Notes under the pieces: generated by a model
The model's database searches: none
Told to the model about the DNA's origin: nothing
The model's input: only the letters and a program-made list of their open reading frames with translations
DNA from: Brachypterus glaber
Lineage: Eukaryota; Arthropoda; Insecta; Coleoptera; Kateretidae
DNA length: 64,000 nt
Direction of reading: 5' to 3'
Assembly (NCBI GenBank): GCA_958510825.1
Contig: OY294044.1
Span: 106,244,893 to 106,308,892, forward strand
In this document: piece after piece, positions 13,501 to 28,100 of the stretch
Layout of the letters: each line of letters starts with the position of its first letter
Numbering within the stretch: the first letter of the stretch is position 1
Program-made: the position numbers and the translations under genes

Positions 13501-16500
13501 ACGGTAAAAATGAATTTAAAATAATCTAAAAACTCCCTAGTTTACTAAAATAATAATACTTCTTTATTTCAGAAAAACATTTCTTACAACACAGTTAAAA
13601 GAAACATTGGATGAAATTTGTCATAAACAAAATATACAATGACAAATTCAACGATAAATAAATAAATATACAAAGATATAAAAAAAAATGAAAAGGTGAT
13701 AGCTCAACCTACACGGAAAGAAATTAGTGGGCTCTGAGCTATACATTATAAGATATTTGGTAACAGTGGCAAATTATAGTGATTTAAGCTATAGATTATA
13801 AGGGACACAATAACTAATAATGTTAAAAATAAATTGGAAACGATTATATATATTACAGACACGATTATATTTATTACAGGCACTATTATAAATTTACAGA
13901 AATTTTATTATATTATAAAAATTATTAGCACGGACAATAATTAAATCTATTTAAGCTATAAATGCCATACTATTTGTTATATTTTATTATTCACTAAACA
14001 ATTAAAGTATTTCATATAAATTTTTACACTGACTGCCATAATTGTAAGAGAAAGCCTTGTATTAGCTATAGTTTTTTTTTTCCGTGTACTAAACGGAAAT
14101 TTTGAATTAGTTTTAAAGGCTCAAAAAGAGTAAAACTCTTCCAGTGAGTAGGGCTCTATATTACAAATATATTTAAACAGCTTCTTTTTAAAACATATTT
14201 TTCCAGCATCTACTTTTAAACAATAGGGTATTTTATTGTATAATTTAATTGAAGAATAGTAGAGACCTTTTTCTGTAATTGCTAAGCGATGTTTTGGAAT
14301 TTTATAATCCAGAACTAGATGAAACGTTACAAGCACCCTGTCAAAACATAATTACAATTTTACTACTACTCCTCACTGCACAAACTAACTTGTATAATAT
14401 TTATATTAAACTTTAGCTTTTCTTGTACACTTAATATATAATTAAAATTAATAATAAAAATATGTTTTTACTTGGATGCAAGTTGAACTTATTAATTACA
14501 ATTTTTGATTGATTTTAAAAACAAATTTGTACACTAGAGCCATCTAGTCTAGCAAATTTCAAACTAGGTGTTTTTTTTTATTTTAAATTCTGTATCTTTA
14601 AAACATATATTCTAGCAAAAAACTGTATATAATATTTATAGGGCTTAAAAAGAGCTTTTATTTAAAATATAATTTTTTGAAATCGGGTTATAAATATGTG
14701 AGATATGCTAAAAAAAACCTTTTACTACTTTACACGCCAATATCTCGAAAATGCGTTTTAGGAAAACGTTGTTTATAACATTTTTTGACCAATTTAAAAT
14801 TATCTTTTATATGTGCTAAATTAACCAAAAACACTAATAATTGCCTTAATTATAAACAAAAAACGCTAAAAATAGGAGTTTTACCCTATTTTTACCCCCT
14901 TACCCCCAATCGTTTACCCCCAAAATCTAATCAGCTCTTCGGAATACGATAAGAAACAGTATGCAAAAAAAACAGAAAGTCGATATCTCATGTAGAAATG
15001 GAGTTAGAGAGTTTACACCCAGACAGACAGACAGACGGACGCAAAATTTTTTTTACTGATTTCGACTCAGAATTGTCTAAAACGTGAAATGTGAAAAAAA
15101 CGTCGAGAAATGTGAAAAAAACGTGGTCAACGATTTTGACTTTTCGGCGAAGATTTCAATACATCGGCACTCTTAGTAGCACTAAGTGCCGATGTAATTC
15201 TGTTTGATTTGGGTTTTTTACTATACTTGACTATGTAGTCCATATGTTCAAATGAATTTAATTTATGGCAAAATAATGTAAAAAAGAACTGGTAAAATTT
15301 TGTAAAGCGCTGTAAATTAATTGAAAATTACACAATATTACAACAATAATTTAAAATTATTTAAAATTACGTATATTGATTTACACCCATTACCAATTAA
15401 GGATTGCGAAATTTTGTCCACCTTTTGTTTTAAGTAGCACCAAGGTGGTACCACTTATAGTTTAAAAAAAGTTATGAAATTCCTAAGTTCAAGATCCATT
15501 GTATTAAGGGGTAAAGGGTACAAAAGACAAAATCTTGATAAAAACGATTTTTTATTTGCCCCCCGTTTTTCTTTCTTCTATAGTTTATATGTAACCATTT
15601 GATTTTGGCTTTTGTACCCTTTACCCCTTAATACTTATGGTTTGTTTGTTTTTTATTAGAAAAACAATCTAATAGGACTTAATTGCTTTCCCATTTTGAA
15701 AATTTTCAAAATTTCGGAAAGCCTTGTATTCGTGCAAAAATTTTCAATTTTTTTTTTGTGTATTTTTGCGTTTTATGACGTTTTATGTCGATATAAATCA
15801 ATTTCGAGCAAAAAAAAAATTGTCGGTCGGTCGTTCGGTCTGTCCGGGAAATCTTGTGGGACGATAACTTAAGAACGCTCCAAGCTGGAGACTTGACATT
15901 TGGCATACAGGTATGTTACCAAAAGTTCTCGCTCGGGATTGTTTTTGGTAAACATTGGGGAAAAATACATTTTTTTTAGAAAAATTTTAAAATTGCTGTA
16001 TATGGGTTTTCAAGGTTGCTGAAATTGAATCTGATAAAAAAACTTTTCTAATTCCACCCCCGAGGGGGTGAGGGGGTAAATATTTTTCAATATTATTAAT
16101 ATTTTCTTCAAAATTGGTATATAGGGGTTTTTGGGGTCGACAAATATGAATCTGATAATACTTTTTTTCTAATTTTACCCCCTGAGGGGTGGGGGTAGTT
16201 TTCGTGAAAACTGGTGTATTGGGGTTTTTAAGGTTGCTGAAAGTGAATCTGATAATAAATTTTTTCTAAATCCATCCCCTGAGAAGTGGGGGGTAGTTTT
16301 CGTGAAAATTGTTATTATGGGGTGTTTGAGGTTGTTGAAAGTGAATCTGATTATAAAAAAGATCTAACTTTACCCCTAAAGGGACAGAGGGCAGTTTTCG
16401 TGAAAATTGGTATATTAAGGGTTTTATGGTTGCTGAAAGTGAATCTGATAATAAAAAATCCATTTTACGGGCGGATGTGAAAAATGGGAAAGCTCTTTTA

Positions 16501-19120
16501 CTGGGCAGTGTAATTTCCTATTAAATAATTAAAAAAAAACGATAAGCTGTAGACTGCAGAGGGTATAAAATATATAATATTTAATATTAGAATTTTATCT
16601 TTTAGAAAAAATACGACTACGATGCCAGAGATGTTCATATAATCGGTCATTCATTGGGAGCTCATACTGCAGGCTATGCGGGATCCCTGGTCCAAGGATT
16701 GGGCCGTATTACAGGATTGGATCCTGCGGAACCCTATTTCCAGGGAATGCCTCCTCACGTGCGCTTGGACCCGTCCGATGCAGAATTAGTGGATGTTATC
16801 CACACGGATGGGAAGGGAATATTCTTTTTAGGTAAGTAGAGGACAGTGGGGCAGTACCGCGTAGAAGGTAATACGCGCATGCAATATATAAATTCTATTA
16901 ATTAATTTCAAATAATTGTTTTATTATTAAATTTTAATAATTCCAAATTTTCTGGTAGCTAGAAAGACTACCTACACGGTGTTCCAGAAGAACTTTTAAA
17001 TGACATGACAACTTCCATTTTAATTAAATTTAATTAAAAAAATAAGACCAAAATTTTAAAAATCGTTAGAGCCGTTTTTAAAAAAAATGTGTTTTTTAGA
17101 AAATATCTCTGATATTTCAAGCTAATATACTCGGTTTGCCCTCGATGTCTCGGATTTGGACCAAACTTGGCATAGTAGTACCACTATAGTACCTAAACAC
17201 TACATCAAATTTTTTTCAAAACGGTCCATCCGTTCCGTATACTGGGTGTCCCACCAAGTCCTTGATATAGCTTATCTCCTTTATTTGAAAAGGTATTAAA
17301 ATTTGGAAAAAATATCATTAAATCAAAGCCAAAGAAGATTTTACTGATTTATTCGAAACCGCCCCTTGGTTACCCACTCCCTTAAAACTACCCCCAAGTT
17401 CTGTTTTTCAAATAGCACCCCCTAATTCTTATTAAAGACTATGAAAGTACACTTTATTCTGAATTCAACCATTTATTATACGTGGTATCTTAGATTTTAA
17501 GGGGCTTTAAATAACAATTATTATTTATTAATAGAAGGGTGGTATTTAAAACAAAGTTGCTGGTAGTTCCAGGAGAGTGGAGAGAGTTATTATGAGTTGG
17601 TTTTGTATATATATTATATATTAATCAATAATATATTAATCAATTTTCTTTTGGACTTTAACGTAAGTTTTTGGAAAATTTTCTGGTTAAATTTAAAATA
17701 AAATGTGCTTTCATATTCTTCAGTAAAATAGGGGAGTGCTATTTAAAAAAACTAGTTGGAGGTGGTTCCAAGAGGGTGGTTGGTGGGACACCCGGTATCG
17801 TGAACGGATGGCCCGTTTTGAAAAAAATTTAGATGGAGTGCTTAGGTACCATAGAGGTACCTCTATGCCAAGTTTGGTTAAAATCCGAGACATCGAGGGC
17901 AAACCGAGTATGTTAGCGTGAAATATCAGAGATATTTTCTAAAAAACACATTTTTTTTCAAAAACGGCTCTAACGATTTTTAAAATTTTGGTCTTATTTA
18001 TTTAATATATAACAAATTCCAAAAAGAAAAAAAAATGGAAGTTGTCATGTCATTTAAAAGTTCTTCTAGAACAGCCTGTCTACTGTAAGAGGGTATGGAT
18101 TTCTGAATATTTTTATTTTATTGTCAGTCAATTTGTTTGTTCGTACTATAACTCAAGAACGGAATATCCAAATCCGATCCAAATAAAAATTTTGAGAAAA
18201 ATAAAATTTTATGAGTGGGATCTTTCAAGATACCTATTAATTTTAAAAAGAGTTTTCTAAAAAAATTAAAAAAGTTTTAAAAAAATTGTATTTCAGGATA
18301 TGGAATGTCTCAACCTTGTGGACATCTTGATTTTTACCCAAATAATGGTAAAGAACAACCTGGTTGTGATATTACCCAAACGCCATTGGTTCCATTAACA
18401 CTTATAAGGTAAGAAATATTTGTAAAAAAACTAGGTAATATACCGGGTGACACAAGAAGTATTTCCTATGAATTATCTCGGCAACTATAAAAGATAACTT
18501 TTGAAATTTACAGAGCTTATATGAACCGTAAATACCCCCATTTTGACATAGTCATTATAAAAATTATCACTTCCGGTCTAAGCGGAAGTGATACCAACTT
18601 TTAATTTTTAAATCGAACCTTATATATATTTGCTTACATTTTTAGATTCGTCTTTAAATTCTCTTTTCATTCATATATCACAAGTCGATATTTGCATTAA
18701 AGATGGGGCCACAGGAGCCATTTTTCATAAAAACAACATGGCGGTCCTATGACGTTCATATTGGAATATTTCTGAAACTTTACATTTCATATATTTTAGT
18801 AGTAGGCTAACAATTTACTGTTCGTGTGAGGAACTTTAAAATAACGCCATTTTCATAAAAACAAAAGAAAATCAGTTTCACATAAACAGTAAATTCTTAG
18901 CCTACTACTAAAAGGCGCCATCTTTAATGAAAATATCGACTTTTGATATATCAATAAAAAGAGAATATAAAGGCGAATCTAAAAATGTATGGGGTTCCAT
19001 TTAAAAATCGAAAGTTGGTATCACTTCCGCTTAGACCGGAAGTGATATATTTTACAACGACCATGCCAAAATGAGAGTATTTACGGTTCATACAAGCTCT
19101 GTAAATTTTAAAAAGTTATC

Positions 19121-19153
<33 letters not shown>

Positions 19154-22100
19154 AAGTTTGTTTAGGCTAAGGGCAAGCCCTATTGAGCCTATTATACTAT
19201 GCGTATACACTTAAGTTAAAATATAGAATTAAAAATAGAGAAAATAGTAAGTAAAATAAAAAAAAGAAAAACATATTTGGTTCCAAAATAGTAAGTAAAA
19301 TAAAAAAAAGAAAAAAATATTTAGTTCCAAAATTCATCTAGCCTATTCTTAAAGGTATTAAGCGATGGGGCATGGACCACATACTCAGGCAGCGAATTCC
19401 ACTCATTACGAATCTTTTATAGTTACCGAGATAATTCGTAGGCAATACTTCTTGTGTCACCCGGTATAATAATTAATAATTTGTAAACTTATATAATTTT
19501 TAATCATTTGTAAACCAATTAATTAGGAATTATATTATTTTAAAAATCAATCGTAGCAAGTAGGGGCACTAGATCTAGTAGCAAGGTCTTGATATTAGCA
19601 CTGAAGAGCCACGTTATTAATTTGACTATTTCACAAGCAATATATAGGCCAATCAAAACGTTGCATTTTTAGTTTCTTGATCAATCAGATCAAAATGAAT
19701 CTGATAATTTTTGCACATATGCAATTATCACTTGGTTACTATGGAAACAAGAAACTGACAGTTATCTTAATAAATGTTATATTTTTGCAAAATGTGTTTT
19801 TAATTTGTGAAGCTTACCTTTAGTTGATTTATTTTTATTGATAAGCAATATAAATGCTTATTTTATTACCAAAACATCCTAGGTATCAACCCTAATTAAT
19901 TTCAGATAATATATTATATTTTATGCACTTTCCATCTTAAAAGCTTTAAATCACTGATATTCATAAATTTTAATTTATTTAATTGAATCTTGGTATTAAA
20001 AACAGGCCACTAAAAACTAATTTAAACACTTATTTATTAAAAGTATATTTTCAGAAAGAATTACGGAAATCAAAACATCAAATGACAGTACAGCGTTGCC
20101 AAAGTTTATTAGAAACCGATAGGAAATTGTTTTTTTACGGGTCGAAACACCCGTTATTTTATTTCTTTTCAGTTGAAAAGTAAACTTTTTAAACAAAAAC
20201 AGCAATGATCTTTATTTAAATGCTAATATATGTGATAACAACTATTTTATTGGAATAATCTCAAGCATAAAATGGATTTAAAAAGCGCTGCAAATTTGAG
20301 ATTTAAATTTTTAATTATAGTCGTAAAGTAATACTGTTGTTTAGTTCTTAAATTTTTAATTTAAATATGAAACAACATACAACATTGTAAAATTATATAC
20401 TTCCTTATTTTGTTTGTGAAATAGTCTTTCAAAATACCATTCGTGCATGTTGAATTATAAATAATTTTTCGTCAAAATTCCTCGACCTGCGGTCTCGGAA
20501 TTTTGTAACGCAAAAAATGCACTTAAACAATTGCCAGGCAAAATATTTTTTTAAAACAGTAAAAAAGTTATCGATAATTCAACATGCACTTGTGATATTA
20601 CTACTGAAAACATTGTATGGCTCAAATAGGTTTTACTTGCCTGACTAGACTCTATTTAACTTTTTACCATCCATTTTTTTATGTGCATATTAAAAAAATA
20701 GTTTTTCTTACCATTAACATTCTTTCTTTATCATTTTAGAGATGGACTAGAGGAGGCTTCACGGGTACTAGTCGCTTGCAACCACGTGCGGGCAATAAAA
20801 TTATTCATCGACAGCATTAACACCCAGTGTCCATATATAGGTAAATATAATAGCTCTACACACGCATCATTTACATGTAAATTAGGCTTAATGGTCGATA
20901 ATTTAATCTAACGATGCGTTAGAAGATTTAATATATTGTTACCAAAAATATATTTTTTCGATAAAATACGATTCAAAATCATTTTTATATATGGGTTTTG
21001 TTGTCAAGTTCATGTTTTATATGAACTTGAAGCTTCCCTGGTAGAAAAGTACATAAATCTAACTTAACATAACATTAGATTAGTGACATTTTTATATTTA
21101 GTCTCAAACGTTATACAAAAACGTTATAAAATATATAAATCTAACCTTAAAAAGTAACGTTTGACAAAAACGTTATAGGATATATAAACCTAACCTTAAA
21201 AACTAAAGTTTGACAAAAACGTTATAAAATACATAAATCCAACATTAGTTTCCTAACTAAATTCTAACCTTTTTCTAACCTTATTCTAACTTAAAATATT
21301 TCTTAAATTTTCATTATTAGGTAAGCTATAGTAGAAAATACTCATTTCAGACAGCTATGTGCCTAGGTTTGATAATTATTTATTATTTTATTTTAAAAAA
21401 ATATATATATAAATATTATAGTAAGTCTGGCAACGCTGTACTATAATTGAAAAAATATTTTAAGATTCTGAATGTATAAATAAATATTAACCATCTAAAT
21501 ATAAAGTTTTTCTGAGAGGTAAACGTCTTTATCGAAGTATAACAGCATATTACACGAAAAATATATAGGGCCACCCAAAAAGATGGATATTTTATAAATA
21601 AATGTAACGAAATTATGTTTAAAAATATTATGATTGCTAAAATAAACTAAGATTTATTTATATGAATAAATTTGTCTCCAGCTGCCATTTTATGATGCAG
21701 GTAGAAATTTCCTAGTTGGCCACGCCCCCTTCGACGTATTTCTAACTTAAAAATCTAACGTTAGAATAAACGTTATTCTAACGTTAAATTTCTACTAGGG
21801 TACATATCATTACCAAAAATGCATTTTTTTTTGAGAAAATATGATTTAAAACAATTTTTATCTATTATAGACATTAATAATTTTCGACAGACAGACAACT
21901 TGATAAGTTTGTTGTAAAGTTTATGTTTTATGAGAACGATCGTTAACGTTAACGTTCTTTAAACGATCAAAAATGTCAAAACCTTTCTTTTAAAAATCTA
22001 GTTTTTGAAAACCTGTATAAATATATTGTTTAATAAATATTTTTGCATTATTTTCTTTTATTATCTTTTGTGCATAATTCCCCAACAAGTGCGCACCATT

Positions 22101-25100
22101 GTCCCACGGGATGGGGAATTGTGCGCAAATGCACTTTTGGACTTTTACATTTTTTTTTGTGATAAGGGTAAAACCTACTTACATTTTGATGGTACTCGTT
22201 AATAGTCTGTTAATTAAGGCTTCTTTTGCCACTTATAAAATTTGTGTAACATTCATGAGGTGCCAATCACATCAAGTTTTGTTTAGCTGTGCACCATTCC
22301 CCCACTTTCCCCTACGTCGTTTTCGTAAATATAAAGGGTAAATTCAGTTAAATTTCCTAAAAAACAGTAAAAAAATCGGTATAAATTATTTGAATTTTGT
22401 AACCCCCATTTTTTGCTATGTTGGAAAATTTAACTTTTCTTTTACAGCTCATCAGTGTTCGAGCTTCAACCAGTTCATGGCGGGCAAATGTTTCATGTGC
22501 AAACCCGGATCGGGATGCGCAGTTATGGGCTATCATGCCGACTCCACCCCTGGACTGGAAAATGAACTTGCACCGCAGCTGAAAGTCCAGGATTCCATCG
22601 GAAGCAAATATTTCTTGAGTACGGGGAAAGAATATCCATACTGCCGTAAGTTTTTTTTTTCATTTATTCTGCTAAACAATTTATTTTTTTTATATTAATA
22701 AACGTTTATTGTATAAAAGATTACAAATCTTGTTACAAGAGGTTTGAATATACACGGTGTATTTGAAATAGCGTAGGAAATTTTAACAGATGATTCTACA
22801 TCATAAAATATGACAAAAAGTTCCTATAAATATATGTCCAAAAATGCGTCATAAGGGATCTACGCCCCTTTGAAAGTGGCTAAAAAAATCGGTTTTTATT
22901 TAATAACTCAGGAACCCTTTGAGATATATTAACGAGGTTTTGCACGTGAATTAATCCTAATAAGGCCCATCTAATTATCTGCATATTTTCTGTTAGATTT
23001 TTGCTTGATTATGTTGAAACATGGTTTGGTACATAGACAAATATTTTATAATTATATATTTTAGATTTTCTTGATATATTTTTTCAAAACAATATCTGAT
23101 GGTTGACAAATCTCTCATGATATTTTTATATGCAAAACATATTATTGAGATTGCGTAGCAACAACTTAATTCATTAGTAAACCCTTTATATATATTTTAC
23201 CTATGAAAATATGATGACAGATTTGTCAAGCCTCAGACGTATTTTTGGAAAATATATCAAGAAAATCTAAAATACATAATTATAAAATATTTGTCGATGT
23301 ACCAAACCATGTTTCAACATAAGCAAGCAAAAATCTAACAGAAAATATTCAGATAATTAGCAAACACGTAAAAAATGCCAGAATGTGGAAGTTTCACAAA
23401 GTTTTTAAATTTTTATAGAACCACATGTAAGTAAATGATAATAAAGCCTTTTGTAATATTTATCTTTACACCTGGTGTATGTTTATAATGTAGTCCGTGT
23501 TGTTTGTTTTTACATTTTTTGACTATTTTAGCCTGAAGATGACCCTAAATTCAAGGGTTGAAACAATTATAGCTATTTTTTATAAATAAAATGCTTCAAT
23601 AAAAAACTTTGGAGTAGACATAATAATTTTTTAATTTTGTTTTATCAAAACTTCAATATGAGAATGGATCTCGATCACAGTTATTTGATAACTAAATATT
23701 TTAAATAATAAATGTTGTTCATAAAATTTTTTGTATGTAAAGTTTTAATATGATACATAGTAACAAAAATTTAAAATAATTAATATAATTTTTTTTACAG
23801 ATCGAATGTACAGAATAACCATAGAACTAGCTAAACCAAGTCTCGCGGAAACCTGGGTACAAGGTCACGTAAAAGCCTCTTTGTACAGCCCCACCGGGGT
23901 TTTACACGCAGACCTAACGCCCTCCGGTGACACAAAGTTGGAACACGGAACCACTTATACCACGGTGGTGTCCCACCCTGTAGATTTGGGTGGAACGGTT
24001 AGAAAAGTCGAATTAAATTGGGAATATGATATGAATGTTTTGGAGCCGAGAACTTTGTGTCTTTTCTGGTGTAATGATCATCTTTACGTAAAAACTGTCA
24101 TGGTGGATGAGATGGAAATGCCTGGAAGAGGGTAAGTTTTAACTTTACCTATGCATAGCTATCATAGATATAAAAATTTAAGATTTTTGTATTTACAAGA
24201 ATTAGAAAAATCAAAAAAAGTTCAAAATGATAAAAAATTGTTAAATGCACGTAATATAACCAAGGAAAGTTGGAAAATTATAAATAAAAATAAAAATAAA
24301 AAATCTTCCTTTAAATATGAATTAAAAAACATTACTACACAAGAAAAATTAACTGATTTAAAAGATATTTGTAACCACTTTAATAAACATTTTATATCTT
24401 TATCGGAATCAAATATAAGTGTTGATGTTGACTTAGTAGCATGCGGTAGAAGTAATTCAAACAGTGTTTACATAACTCCTACTACTCCAGAGGAGGTTAA
24501 AGAAATTATAAATAAAACAACACAAAAACCATCTGCAGGCATAGATGATATTAACGGTCGAGTCTTAAAGGAAGTAAGTGATATAATCTCAAAACCAATC
24601 TCTTATTTAATAAATTTATCGTTTGACACTGGAACCTACCCTGAGGAACTAAAAGTATCAAAATCTGTACCAATTCATAAAAAAGGACCAAAATCTGATG
24701 TATCGAACTATAGGTTAATATCAGTACAAAGCCAGTTCGCAAAAATTTTCGAAACCGCATTCTATACCAGGTTAAAAAGCTTTTTAGAAAAGTTTAAGTT
24801 ACTAAATAATAACCAAAATGGGTTTAGGCAAAATAGATCAACTACAACTGCAATAAGTGATGCTTTAACGTTCATACTAGATTCATTAGAAAACAAACAA
24901 CACCTTTTAGCACTTTTTTTTGATCTAAGTCGTGCCTTTGACACTATAAATCATAAACTGTTATTAAAAAAGCTTTTCAACATAGGTATACGTGGTCAAG
25001 CCCTCGAATGGGTAAAATCATACCTTAAAAATAGGAAACAAACAGTAGTAATACATAATATAAAATCGGAAGAAGGATCTATTGGTACAGGAGTCCTCAA

Positions 25101-28100
25101 GGCTCTATACTGGGTCCATTATTTTTTATTATATTTATGAATGACTTAATCATGGAATCTGAATTCATTAAATTAATCATGTTTGCAGATGATTCAAATG
25201 TACTGCTCCGAAATAAGACTATCGAAAACCTTATTGCGGATGCAAACCTAGTCTCTCATAGTTTTGTTCAATGGTGTATGCAAAATGGGCTAATTGTTAA
25301 TAGCAATAAAACTTATTCAATGAGAGTATTATCAAAAAATGTAAATAATAATTCTAGCTTTTTGATAAAAGTTGGCAATACGAGTGTGCAACAATTAGAA
25401 CAGATTAGTTTTTTAGGCGTTATACTTGACCAAAAGCTTACCTGGCAGCCACACATTGCGCGGCTCACTGAGAGACTAAGTTCTTACATTTTTTTAATAA
25501 GATCCCTACGAACAACTGTATCACTTAGTGTAATAAAGCTATTATACTATGGTACTGTACAGAATGTATTAAGTTATAGTCTTATTTTCTGGGGGTCAGT
25601 AGGTTGTTCGAGTGTGGCTTTTACTCTACAAAAAAAGATTATCAGAACCATGGTAAATGCTCACTATCAAGCTCATTGTAAACCACTGTTTAGAGACTTA
25701 GGTATACTTACATTACCATGTCTTTACATTTATAATGTAATAAATTATAAAGTAAGTTCAGATTCTTTAGAAAAACGAAGAGATATACACTCATACAATA
25801 CAAGAGGCAATAATAATATTCAAATGCCATACTGTCGTTTAACTACAACTCAAAAATCATTTAATTATGAAGGCATTAAATTTCTTAATAAAATAAATAG
25901 TATTCTCGGTAACTCATCAAGCTTAAATGTATTTAAGCATGGATTGAGAAGTTTGAAAATGCATTTTATAGTGTAGAAGAATTTTTAAATTTTTAAATTA
26001 TAATTATAAATTTCATTTTGACTAGCCTAATAAGTTATACGACTCTGTATGCAACTTTTTGGTACAATAAATTTATCTTATCTTATCTTATCTTATCTTA
26101 TCATAGCTATCCATAATGGAGATGATATATTTTATTATAGGGGAAGTCAGGGTTAACTGGGCTACAGGGTTAACTGGTCCACCTGTATTTTATCAACTTT
26201 TTTTATTAGTATTGACGCATTAGGGCAAATTCTAGTGATATTTAGTTAGTAGTATTGTTTAAAGTATTATGACGGACCGTGTTGTCCACGTGTAAGTTGT
26301 AGTAAAGAAAGTTATTTTTTTTCGATGAAAAGTGGGTATTTACCTTAACTTTTATTTTTTAATTAATACTTTTTGTTATTAATAGGAGGATCTAGACTAA
26401 TATTTTACCTAATATACTGAGTATTTTATTAATTATTCTGCATAATTTCCGCCTTTTAGTATCTTATTAAGTAATAGAATTTTATGATTTTATTCAGTGG
26501 TGTCACTCAGGGTTAACTGGTTCGAGGTTAACTGGACCACTTATGTCAATATTAATTAGTCCGGGGTTTACTGGGCCATGTCCAGTTAACCCCGGACCAG
26601 TTAACCCTCAGATATATCTAATATTTAACATATTATGTTGTCTATTTTTATGTTAGAATTAAATTTTATTTGATTTCAATCGTTTTTATTAAATAATCAC
26701 AATACAATACATTTTTGTTAGTGGACCAGTTAACCCTGAGTAGTGGTCCAGTTAACCCTGCCCTATGGGGTTAACTGGTTTATCGTTAATAACTTTTTTT
26801 TATATAAATAATTTTTGTCTGAAGTATTAATATGTTCTAACTATAGTATTAATCTACCTTTTGCTATAGAAAATATTTGAAAATTGTTTACAGGTTTTTC
26901 AAAAACTCGATATAAAAAAAAGCGGCCAGTTAATCCCGACTTCCCCTACTATTCACAGTGCAAGCGCCCAAGTACATTGATCCTGGACAAGTTTCTTGAC
27001 CAAAGTACTTGAAAGAACTGGACAATTCTTGAGCAAGAGAATTAATCAAGATTCTGTATCCAGATTAAGTCTGTTCGTCAAGTCTGTAGCAAGAATTTGA
27101 CAAGATTCTTGGTCAAGAATCTTGACCTTCTTTTGCGCGAAACACGCTAGAGTCCATGAGCGCGCACCCCTCCCTTCTTTCTCACCGAGACATGGAAAAT
27201 ATAGCACTTCAGTGGTCCTCATTTGAAATCTCGTTTATAGTCTAATCAACAAGTACGATTTGATCATGATAGATATCGCTTTTTATGAACCAATATTCTT
27301 TTTTGCGAATTTAATTATTAATGAAAATAATGATAAAAAAAAATCGATTTCTTGTCAATTTTTCTTGCTACATTCTTGATCAAGACTTGTCCAAGAATCT
27401 TGACGAAGTATCTGTAGCAATTCTTTGACAATTCTTGAGCAAGAATCTGTCGACAGTATCTTGCGCCAGAATTATCAAAATCTGAATGCAGTTACTTGAT
27501 CAAGAATCTTGAGCCAGACTTGCTCAAGACAAAAATTGTTACTAGGGCGCTACACGGAAAAAAAAAATTATAGCTAGGAGCGCTATAAAACACATACCAA
27601 GCAAATTATAATCGCTTATTATATAAATACAAGGCTTTCTCTTACAATTATGGCAGTCAGTGTAAAAATTTATATGAAATACTTTAATTGTTTAGTGAAT
27701 AATAAAATATAACAAATAGTATGGCATTTATAGCTTAAATAGATTTAATTATTGTCCGTGCTAATAATTTTTATATAATAAAATTTCTGTAAATTTATAA
27801 TAGTGCCTGTAATAAATATAATCGTGTCTGTAATATATATAATCGTTTCCAATTTATTTTTAACATTATTAGTTATTGTGTCCCTTATAATCTATAGCTT
27901 AAATCACTATAATTTGCTACTGTTACCAAATATCTTATAATGTATAGCGCAGAGCCCACTAATTTCTTTCCGTGTAGAATAGTATTATACGGTAGTTTCG
28001 AATTTCCCAATATAGGCATAAAACGTCCTAGATAAAATTTGTGTCATGAAAAAATAAGAAACTCTGAAAATGTCCGTCCGTTGGTCCGTCTGTCTGTCCG

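Noticed and set aside
22005..22341. Two overlapping small + strand ORFs as genes
   Set aside because: They overlap in different frames inside a lipase intron, with no recognisable domain.
23533..23563. Second hammerhead-like core (CTGAAGA ... GAAAC)
   Set aside because: Stem II can form, but no GTC or other clear cleavage triplet follows and stem I is absent. At best it is a decayed Penelope-like tail.
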